Assembly: GCF_024460775.1 (NCBI RefSeq)
Contig: NZ_JANFYZ010000004.1
Location: 248,001 to 312,000 of the forward strand
Direction: 5' to 3'
DNA length: 64,000 nt
From: Desulfovibrio desulfuricans
GTDB taxonomy: Bacteria > Desulfobacterota > Desulfovibrionia > Desulfovibrionales > Desulfovibrionaceae
In this document: piece by piece, positions 57,878 through 64,000 of the stretch
Layout of the letters: each line of letters begins with the position of its first letter
Numbering within the stretch: position 1 is the first letter of the stretch
Program-made: the position numbers and the translations under genes
The notes under the pieces: generated by a model
Databases searched by the model: none
Seen by the model: the letters and a program-made list of their open reading frames with translations, nothing else
Told to the model about the DNA's origin: nothing

Positions 57878-59797
57878 CTACATGTTCTTTCTGTCCACAA
57901 TATCCATGTTGTGCACTTCAACCTTGGCGGTCGAAAGCAGACGCTGCATGAAAGTTTCATACATGCCCTGAAGGCGCTCGCGCTCCACGGCGTTGACCAT
58001 GATGTCCTTGATCATGTCCCACTCTGCGGGATCGGGAGGCTGCACAGCGCCAACATGCACGAGCACGGCGCCCTGACCGTCCTTGGGGCTGTTGACAGCA
58101 AAGGCCGCAGGCAGCCACTGGCCCACCTTGGCATGGAACAGGGCCGCGGCAAGCTCAGGGTCAGCCCCAAAATCTGCCAGGCTTCCGCTGCGATCCATGG
58201 GGTTGGCGGTCTTGATGCCCATGCCCGTCTTAACTGTGGGGTTGATGGGGCCGTCCGCGAGGTTCTTGCGGCGCTCCGCCGCTGTGCGCATGGCTTCGGC
58301 AAGGGCCTTTTCGCCCTGCAAACGGGCAAAAATTTTATCTTTCACAGCTTCAAGCGGCGCGGTGGATGCGGGTTCCGCCTTGAGCACACGGGCCACCACA
58401 TAGGCATCACCAGCTTCAAGCGCCCTGTCCACCGGCGAATTGGCCGGGGTCTTTTCAAGACTCGCGGCGGCTTCGGCGTTGATGCCTATCTTTTGCTGCA
58501 GCTCCTGCGCAGAGGCCATGCCCGTTTGCTGGGCTTCCAGCCCCAGGGCTTGCGCGCTTTTTTCAAGCGGCTTGCCGAGGATGTTGTCTTCAATGAGGTT
58601 ATCAAGGACATCGCGCAGTTTGTCCGCACCCTGTTCTTTGGCAATGGCCTTGCGCACATCGGCGGCAACGCTGGCAAAGGGCTGCGTGTCTCCGCCCTTC
58701 TTTTCCTCCACCTTGATGATGTGCAGACCAAACTGGCTGCGCACAGGCGCGGAAACCTTGCCGGGTTCAAGGGCAAAGGCCGTGTCTTCAAAAGGCTTGA
58801 CCGTGGTGCCGCGCTTGATCCAGCCAAGCTCGCCGCCGGGGCCGGCAGCATTGGGGCCGTTGTGGGCATTGGCCACATCGGCAAAGCTTTTGCCGCTTTT
58901 GAGTTCTTTTTCAATGGCCGCAGCAGATTCCTGGGCCTTCTTTACATCCGCCTCGGCGGCGTCTTCGGCCAGCGGCACAAGAATGTGCGCGGCCTTGACC
59001 TCTTCCTGCTGGTTGAAGCGGGAGAGATTGGCATCGTACCACTTGCGGGCGTCAGCCTCGCTGATGGCTTCGGGCTTGACCAGATTTTCTGGCGAAATAC
59101 GAATATATGCCACGTCCACCTTGGGAGGAATGGCAAATTCAGCCTTGTGGCTGTCGTAATAGGCGGCGACTTCCGCATCCGAAGGCTTGGCATTTGCCAT
59201 GAAATCGGCAGCAGGAATAAAGATGTAGTCAGGCACCCGCTGTTCACGCAGGAAGTTGTAGCGGTTCTGGGCTTCGGCAGGGTCATGCCATGCTGCGGCA
59301 GTGACCAGGGCAAAGAGCTTCTGCCGCAGCAGGTCTTCGCTCATGTCATGCTCGTACTGCGCGGGCGAAATGCGCTGCATTTCCAAAACCCGCTTGTAGG
59401 CCTGAGGGTCAAACTGCCCTTTGGCGTTCTGGAAAGCCGGAATCTGCCCCACGGCAATGCGCAGCTCGAGCGGCGTCACGGTAATGCCCGCGCTGGCAGC
59501 TTCCTGACGCACGAGAGTCTGGCTGACCAGATCGCGCAGCACCTGACGGCCAAGCCCCTGACGAACCTGCTCGCGCGTTGCGCCGGGGTTGTTGCGCATC
59601 ACGGATTCTTCCGCATTGCGATAGGCGAGTTCAAAATCACGCACAGTAATGGGCTCGCCGTTAACCATGGCGACCACATTGCCCGCGCCCCGGTCTTTCA
59701 TACTGCCCACGCCCCAGAAAACAAAGACAAGGATAATGAGGCCAAAAGCCAGTTTGACGCCAAGAGACTGCGAATTGGAACGGATATACTCAAGCAT
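57878..59797 (-). CDS. ppiD: Membrane-anchored periplasmic folding factor PpiD
   Basis: A 639-residue PpiD/SurA-type chaperone. A cytoplasmic stub and one transmembrane helix (about 14-33, FGLIILVFVFWGVGS) precede an SurA_N-like chaperone region, a parvulin rotamase domain (about 265-370, AAHILVPLAEDA to FGLHIIKVEEKK) and a second chaperone half. It assists outer-membrane protein folding in the periplasm. The ATG MLEYIRSNSQSLG is the usual PpiD start. Confidence 0.92.
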   Translation of the reverse strand: MLEYIRSNSQSLGVKLAFGLIILVFVFWGVGSMKDRGAGNVVAMVNGEPITVRDFELAYRNAEESVMRNNPGATREQVRQGLGRQVLRDLVSQTLVRQEAASAGITVTPLELRIAVGQIPAFQNAKGQFDPQAYKRVLEMQRISPAQYEHDMSEDLLRQKLFALVTAAAWHDPAEAQNRYNFLREQRVPDYIFIPAADFMANAKPSDAEVAAYYDSHKAEFAIPPKVDVAYIRISPENLVKPEAISEADARKWYDANLSRFNQQEEVKAAHILVPLAEDAAEADVKKAQESAAAIEKELKSGKSFADVANAHNGPNAAGPGGELGWIKRGTTVKPFEDTAFALEPGKVSAPVRSQFGLHIIKVEEKKGGDTQPFASVAADVRKAIAKEQGADKLRDVLDNLIEDNILGKPLEKSAQALGLEAQQTGMASAQELQQKIGINAEAAASLEKTPANSPVDRALEAGDAYVVARVLKAEPASTAPLEAVKDKIFARLQGEKALAEAMRTAAERRKNLADGPINPTVKTGMGIKTANPMDRSGSLADFGADPELAAALFHAKVGQWLPAAFAVNSPKDGQGAVLVHVGAVQPPDPAEWDMIKDIMVNAVERERLQGMYETFMQRLLSTAKVEVHNMDIVDRKNM

Positions 59798-59936
59798 GCT
59801 TACTCCGAGATGCGGTATTTCCCAAAAGATAGGGAGGCATCATAAGCGCAAACTGTGGGAAACTCAACAACAGGAACAGTACGAAAGAAAATAGCCACCT
59901 ATCGACTTGCGGCACCGCGAGCGGGAGCAAAAAACG

Positions 59937-61574
59937 CTACCTGTCCATACCCAACTTGCGCATCCTGTGTTGCAGGGTAGAGCGCGGCACGCCCAGCAGC
60001 ACCGCTGCTCCTCGCGGCCCCGAAATTCGCCCGCCGGACTGGCGCAACGCCCGTTCGATATGGGCACGCTCATTTTCTTCAAGTGTGGGGAGGCGCTCCG
60101 GGGCTGTCGCCTGCACGCTGCCTGGGCCGCCAGATACCGGGGCAGCAACGCTCCCAGAAATTCCGCCCGCCTCAGAAACGGCTGATTCGCAAGGCTGTTT
60201 CTCAGCAGATTCAGGTTCCCACTGGTGCAGGGCCTCCAAAACAAAATCCTCCGTGACCGCCGAATCCAGCGAATGAAGCAGCATACGGCTCACCACATTG
60301 CGCAGTTCACGGATATTGCCGGGCCATGAATGCCCGTGCAGGGCCTGCACCACGGAACGGCTCAGCCGGGGAGGGCGTATCTCGTATTCCTTGGAGAACT
60401 GATGAATAAAGTGGTCCACAAACAGGGGAATATCGCTTTTGCGCTCCCGCAGCGAAGGCATACGCACAACCACTGAACCGAGCCTGTAATACAGATCCCG
60501 CCGCAGTCGCCCCTCGGCCATGGCTGCTGCCAGATCAATATTGGTGGCTGAAATTACGCGGATGTCCACGCCCGTGGATTCAGCCTCGCCCACGCGCTCA
60601 AAGGAATTTTCTTCCATGACCAGCAGCAGTTTGCTCTGCATTTCCGGCGCAAGTTCGCCAATTTCATCCAGAAACAGGGTCCCGTGCTGGGCCAGTTCAA
60701 TACGGCCAATACGCTTGGCTGTGGCCCCGGTAAAAGCACCCTTTGCATAGCCGAACATTTCGCTTTCAAAAAGCGTGGGGGCGATGGAAGGGCAGTTGAC
60801 CTTTACGAAGTTTTCTTCCCTTCGCGGGCTGTGACGATGCAGCCAACGCGCCAGCATGCTTTTACCTGTACCGGTTTCCCCGGTGATAAGCACGGGAATG
60901 TTCAACTTTGCAACTTTGCGCACCACAGCCATTGTGCGCACCATGGGCGGCGTCTCGAGCAGCTTGCTTTCAAGCAGAATACTGCTTGAGTCATCCTGCA
61001 TTCTGCCGGAATGCTCCGTCACTGGCCTGACCTTTGCCATGCGTTCCTCAGCCAGGACTGCGAACAGAAAAGCCGTGAGCACTGGCGTAAGCTCAATAAG
61101 AAAATTCAGAATTTCAACAATATTATCAGGCTGTTTTACAAAGGAGACGTGCAGCGTGCCAATGACCTCGCGGTTGATGATCAGGGGCAGGGCAATAGTT
61201 GCGTTAAGGCCCACTGACGAGAGCGGCATGGGGCCATCGCCCAGATTATGCACAGAAAGGTCATTAATAACCACAGGTTTGCGCGAGGATATGGCAAGCC
61301 CAGCAACCGTGTTGCGCGCTATGCGCGTATTTGAAAGCGATTCTACCACGGTTCCGTCCGCAGCGGTGAACAGGTTCAGAAATTCCCGTTCTGCGTCATA
61401 GAGATTAATACAAAATCTGTCATAATGAAAAAGTTCACGAAGTTGTTTGGATAAAATCTGAAAGAAAGCGTTCCTGTCGATTTTTCCGGCCACAATGCGC
61501 GCCAGATGGTGAACAACCTGTCCGACAGTGAGAGAGGGGCTGCTCAGCCCCTTAGGGGTAATTTTATATTTCAT
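59937..61574 (-). CDS. Sigma-54-dependent activator with GAF domain
   Basis: A 545-residue bacterial enhancer-binding protein. An N-terminal GAF-like sensory domain (about 20-180) is followed by the AAA+ domain with Walker A GETGTGKSM, the sigma-54-contacting GAFTGA (GYAKGAFTGAT), Walker B GTLFLDEIGE and the arginine-rich RRDLYYRL, then a Fis-type DNA-binding domain (ERALRQSGGRISGPRGAAVLL). The start is taken at ATG 61574; an open frame to 61628 exists but would place a repeat (61588-61611) inside the gene. It is divergent from suyA, whose promoter is of the sigma-54 type, so it very likely controls sulfolactate use. Confidence 0.9.
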   Translation of the reverse strand: MKYKITPKGLSSPSLTVGQVVHHLARIVAGKIDRNAFFQILSKQLRELFHYDRFCINLYDAEREFLNLFTAADGTVVESLSNTRIARNTVAGLAISSRKPVVINDLSVHNLGDGPMPLSSVGLNATIALPLIINREVIGTLHVSFVKQPDNIVEILNFLIELTPVLTAFLFAVLAEERMAKVRPVTEHSGRMQDDSSSILLESKLLETPPMVRTMAVVRKVAKLNIPVLITGETGTGKSMLARWLHRHSPRREENFVKVNCPSIAPTLFESEMFGYAKGAFTGATAKRIGRIELAQHGTLFLDEIGELAPEMQSKLLLVMEENSFERVGEAESTGVDIRVISATNIDLAAAMAEGRLRRDLYYRLGSVVVRMPSLRERKSDIPLFVDHFIHQFSKEYEIRPPRLSRSVVQALHGHSWPGNIRELRNVVSRMLLHSLDSAVTEDFVLEALHQWEPESAEKQPCESAVSEAGGISGSVAAPVSGGPGSVQATAPERLPTLEENERAHIERALRQSGGRISGPRGAAVLLGVPRSTLQHRMRKLGMDR

Positions 61575-61611
61575 TCTGTCCGCCTGTATTTGGGTAATTT
61601 TATGCCCAAAT
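61556..61611. promoter_or_regulatory. Candidate activator-binding repeats
   Basis: GGGTAATTTTAT occurs at 61556-61567 and again at 61592-61603, and an inverted repeat ATTTGGG-N10-CCCAAAT spans 61588-61611. This lies roughly 100-160 bases upstream of the suyA -24 element, a usual distance for an enhancer-binding protein. Confidence 0.5.
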
Positions 61612-61907
61612 ATAATCATTTTTACCAATAAATCAATGTATTCACTGGTTATTCAATCAAGTTTGTGAAAATAAGTCCATCATTCTCATGAGATATCTGG
61701 CAGCATACTTTTTGGCACACCAATTGCTCTATATCTTGCAGCAAGGCTTAAAGGCAGAAAATATTATTGGTATTTATGTGTGGATATACAATACTCCACA
61801 GATGCAAACTAATAATTTTGCAAAATGTACTCTTGTTTTGCTCATACTGCCATTAAGTTTTTGCTTCAAAAAACTTTTTTATAGCAATGTTATTAAAGGA
61901 GAGCGGT
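61575..61907. other. Divergent regulatory region of the sulfolactate genes
   Basis: AT-rich 333-base stretch between the sigma-54 activator and suyA, holding the repeat cluster and the sigma-54 promoter. A frame at 61688-61945 has no family resemblance and is not annotated as a gene. Confidence 0.6.
61713..61728 (+). promoter_or_regulatory. Sigma-54 promoter of suyA
   Basis: TGGCAC, five bases, TTGCT: a near-perfect -24/-12 element with exact spacing. The predicted start of transcription is about 61740, leaving an untranslated leader of about 170 bases before suyA. An activator gene with a GAFTGA motif is divergently encoded. Confidence 0.85.
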
Positions 61908-62192
61908 ATGGTAACCCATTTTGTGGTTCACGAACCCGGCGATAGCGTCGGCGTTATCGTTGTCGAAGGGGTGAAGAAAGGCGACAAGCTCAATGGCTGG
62001 GTCATGGACGGCAACCAGAGCATCGACTTTGAAACGCTGAACGACATTCCGATCGGCCACAAGATTGCCCTTAAGGATATGGCTGTGGGCGACACCGTCA
62101 TCAAGTACGGCACTGACATTGGCAAGGTTGTGCAGCCCATCAAGCGTGGCGAGCACCTGCATGTCCACAACGTCAAAACCAAAAGGTGGTGA
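61908..62192 (+). CDS. suyA: (2R)-sulfolactate sulfo-lyase subunit alpha (SuyA)
   Basis: A 94-residue SAF-fold subunit of the UxaA group. [19 protein letters not shown] and the ending [14 protein letters not shown] match SuyA as I remember it, separating it from altronate dehydratase UxaA small domain. With SuyB it splits (2R)-3-sulfolactate into pyruvate and sulfite in the cytoplasm. AAAGGAG precedes ATG 61908. Altronate dehydratase is the main alternative. Confidence 0.8.
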   Translation: MVTHFVVHEPGDSVGVIVVEGVKKGDKLNGWVMDGNQSIDFETLNDIPIGHKIALKDMAVGDTVIKYGTDIGKVVQPIKRGEHLHVHNVKTKRW

Positions 62193-62196
62193 TCTG

Positions 62197-63357
62197 ATGC
62201 AACAGACATTTATGGCCTATCGCCGCGAAAATGGCCGCGTGGGCATCCGTAACCACGTTATCATTCTGCCCCTGGACGATCTTTCCAACGCCGCTTGCGA
62301 AGCGGTAGCCAACAACGTCAAGGGCACCCTGGCTCTTCCCCACGCTTATGGCCGCCTTCAGTTCGGCGAAGACCTTGACCTGCATTTCCGCACGCTGATC
62401 GGCGTGGGCTCCAACCCCAACGTTGCCGCCGTTATCGTTATCGGCATTGAGCCCCAGTGGACCAAGCGCGTGGTAGACGGTATCGCCAAGACCGGCAAGC
62501 CCGTTGAAGGATTTGCCATCGAACAGCACGGCGACCTTGAAACCATTTGCAGCGCCTCCCGCAAGGCCAAGGAATTCATGCACTTCGCCACCGAACTGCA
62601 ACGCACCGAATGCAAGGTAAACGAGTTGTGGGTTTCCACCAAGTGCGGTGAATCCGACACCACCTCCGGTATTGCCGCCAACCCCACCGTTGGCAACGCT
62701 TTTGACAAACTGTGGGAAAAGGGCGCCACCACCCTCTTTGGTGAAACCACTGAGATCACCGGCGGCGAACATCTGGTTATGGAACGTTGCGCCAACGATG
62801 AGGTCCGGGCCAAGTTCAAGGGCTTTTTTGACCGCTACGCCAAGGTTGTGGACGACCACAAAACAGACGATCTCAGCGACTCCCAGCCCACCAAGGGCAA
62901 CATTGAAGGCGGCCTGACCACCATTGAAGAAAAAGCCCTGGGCAATGTGCAGAAAATTGGCCGCAAAGCCCCTGTTATCGGCTGCCTCGACAAGGCTGAA
63001 ATGCCCACCGGCCCCGGCTTGTGGTTCATGGATTCTTCTTCCGCCGCTGCTGAAATGGTTACGCTCTGCGCGGCCTCCGGTTTTGTGGTGCACTTTTTCC
63101 CCACGGGCCAGGGCAACATCATCGGCAATCCCATTCTGCCGGTGATTAAACTTTCGGCCAACCCCCGTACCGTGCGCACCATGAGCGAGCACATCGATGT
63201 TGACGTTTCCGGTATTCTGCGCCGCGAAATCAACCTTGATGCCGCTGGCGACAAGCTGCTTGAAATGATGTTCCGCACCTGCAATGGACGCAATACATCC
63301 GCTGAAGTTCTGGGACACAGAGAATTCATTATGACCCGTTTGTACGAAAGCGCCTAA
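62197..63357 (+). CDS. suyB: (2R)-sulfolactate sulfo-lyase subunit beta (SuyB)
   Basis: A 386-residue large subunit of the UxaA/SuyB superfamily. [20 protein letters not shown] is the group's start motif; [19 protein letters not shown] holds a conserved Cys of the iron site, and [17 protein letters not shown] and [13 protein letters not shown] are typical. The ATG lies four bases after suyA. The sulfite it would release can serve dissimilatory sulfite reduction, in keeping with the inferred organism. Substrate preference (sulfolactate against altronate) rests on the SuyA-like partner. Confidence 0.82.
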   Translation: MQQTFMAYRRENGRVGIRNHVIILPLDDLSNAACEAVANNVKGTLALPHAYGRLQFGEDLDLHFRTLIGVGSNPNVAAVIVIGIEPQWTKRVVDGIAKTGKPVEGFAIEQHGDLETICSASRKAKEFMHFATELQRTECKVNELWVSTKCGESDTTSGIAANPTVGNAFDKLWEKGATTLFGETTEITGGEHLVMERCANDEVRAKFKGFFDRYAKVVDDHKTDDLSDSQPTKGNIEGGLTTIEEKALGNVQKIGRKAPVIGCLDKAEMPTGPGLWFMDSSSAAAEMVTLCAASGFVVHFFPTGQGNIIGNPILPVIKLSANPRTVRTMSEHIDVDVSGILRREINLDAAGDKLLEMMFRTCNGRNTSAEVLGHREFIMTRLYESA

Positions 63358-63367
63358 GTTGCGTTAT

Positions 63368-63402
63368 GTATCCTGGGAAAGTTGCTTTCCCAGGATACTT
63401 TC
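63368..63402 (+). terminator. Intercistronic hairpin after suyB
   Basis: A 13-bp perfect stem (GTATCCTGGGAAA with its complement) around GTTGC, followed by TTTCC. The tail is short, so partial read-through to the transporter gene is likely. Confidence 0.7.
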
Positions 63403-63446
63403 CTCCCCAAAAAAGGAATGATACTGCTTTCGAAAAGGAGGCCTAG

Positions 63447-64000
63447 ATGAAGTTCAAAGCCATTTTACCTTGCCTTTTCCTCGCCCTCTCCCTCATTTCA
63501 ATGGCTGCCCATCCGGTTGCCGCCGCGTACCCAGACAAACCCGTCAGCATGATCATTGCTTTTACCGCAGGTGGCTCCAGTGATGTTCAAGCACGCATCA
63601 TGCAAAAGTACTGGGATAAATATGTCAAAGAACCCTGGGTGTTTGTGTATAAACCCGGCGCTGGCGGCATTATCGGCTTTACGGAAATAGCCAAGGCAAA
63701 CCCTGATGGCTACACCATCGGCGGCCTTAACGTCCCGCATCTCGTACTTCAATCCCTTGCACAGCGCGCCTCTTTCAATGCAGACAGCTTTGAATACATT
63801 GCCCAGGTGGTCAACGACCCACAGTGCATCGCCGTGCTTAAGTCAAGTAAGTTCAAGTCGTTCAAGGATATTATTGATGCCGCAAAGGCTTCTCCCAATG
63901 CAGTCAGGGTTGGGCTTGTCGGCCCGCTGAGCGGCCATCATCTGATGTTTCTGGAGTTCAACAAACTCTTCCCTGATGTGAAGCTGAGCCGTGTTTTTTA
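63447..64000 (+). CDS. TctC-type solute-binding protein (partial, C-terminus outside window)
   Basis: The first 184 codons of a periplasmic binding protein of the tripartite tricarboxylate transporter family. A Sec signal peptide (about 1-26, ending VAA before AYPDKPV) precedes the typical YPDKPVSMIIAFTAGGSSD start, PGAGGIIGFTEIAKANPDGYTIG, and a following LSGHH segment. AAAGGAGG precedes ATG 63447. Its place after suyAB suggests it captures sulfolactate or a related acid; membrane subunits would lie beyond the window. Confidence 0.88.
   Translation, partial: MKFKAILPCLFLALSLISMAAHPVAAAYPDKPVSMIIAFTAGGSSDVQARIMQKYWDKYVKEPWVFVYKPGAGGIIGFTEIAKANPDGYTIGGLNVPHLVLQSLAQRASFNADSFEYIAQVVNDPQCIAVLKSSKFKSFKDIIDAAKASPNAVRVGLVGPLSGHHLMFLEFNKLFPDVKLSRVF

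Noticed and set aside
57770..59845. 691-codon plus-strand frame
   Set aside because: Antisense shadow of ppiD.
61688..61945. 85-codon plus-strand frame upstream of suyA
   Set aside because: It overlaps the sigma-54 promoter and the suyA start and resembles no protein.

Overview
The window looks like the chromosome of an anaerobic, sulfite-respiring deltaproteobacterium of the Desulfovibrio/Bilophila type. This is inferred from gene content, not from a marker gene. The pointers are a fused uroporphyrinogen methyltransferase/synthase, a large FAD/Fe-S lactate-type dehydrogenase, a periplasmic methylmenaquinol:fumarate reductase set (mfrABE), a sulfolactate sulfo-lyase (suyAB) that releases sulfite, and CheV. 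Most of the DNA is GC-rich (about 60 % by eye). The first 1.9 kb and the gap at 34.75-35.35 kb are clearly AT-rich. I saw no rRNA, tRNA, CRISPR array, transposase or integrase.

Layout. 1-1.6 kb: an AT-rich pair of sce7725/sce7726-family genes, the second with a D...ExK nuclease-like signature. 1.9-5.2 kb: a two-gene unit for a secreted C69 dipeptidase and an L-serine dehydratase carrying a Tat signal peptide. 5.5-8.4 kb: FAD/Fe-S 2-hydroxyacid dehydrogenase. 8.5-10.5 kb: mutL. 11.3-17.5 kb: a DeoR-regulated acid-sugar operon (DUF1537 kinase, PdxA2-type dehydrogenase, GntP permease, glycerate kinase). 17.6-18.3 kb: Mpv17-like membrane protein. 18.6-23.9 kb: hemW, then divergently pepA-cobA/hemD-purN. 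24.3-27.9 kb: mfrABE. 28.1-34.75 kb: cheV, cysteine synthase, small periplasmic and cytoplasmic proteins, cyclophilin, mutY and an HdeA/HdeB-like protein. 35.4-38.7 kb: a second serine dehydratase and a MarR/MFS pair. 38.8-46.6 kb: TPR protein, a 1627-residue degenerate sensor-kinase-like protein, a universal stress protein and cardiolipin synthase. 46.8-51.7 kb: a sugar-acid cluster (kdnB, kdnA, a cytidylyltransferase-PseG fusion, an SpsF-like cytidylyltransferase). 51.8-59.8 kb: DUF805 protein, folD, eno, coaX, glmS, ppiD. 59.9-64 kb: a sigma-54 activator divergent from suyA-suyB and a TctC-type binding protein cut by the window end.

How the genes work together. Several modules feed amino acids and organic acids into pyruvate or triose phosphates: the exported dipeptidase plus exported serine deaminase, the cytoplasmic serine deaminase, the lactate-type dehydrogenase and the tetronate/glycerate operon. 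mfrABE would respire fumarate at the periplasmic face. suyAB would split sulfolactate into pyruvate and sulfite, the latter usable as electron acceptor. A near-consensus -24/-12 promoter upstream of suyA fits control by the divergent sigma-54 activator.

The points most worth a second look are the exported dipeptidase/serine-dehydratase operon, the giant protein whose kinase, receiver and HPt modules have all lost their phosphorylation residues, the kdnAB cluster with its unusual fusion protein, and the AT-rich sce7725/sce7726 pair.
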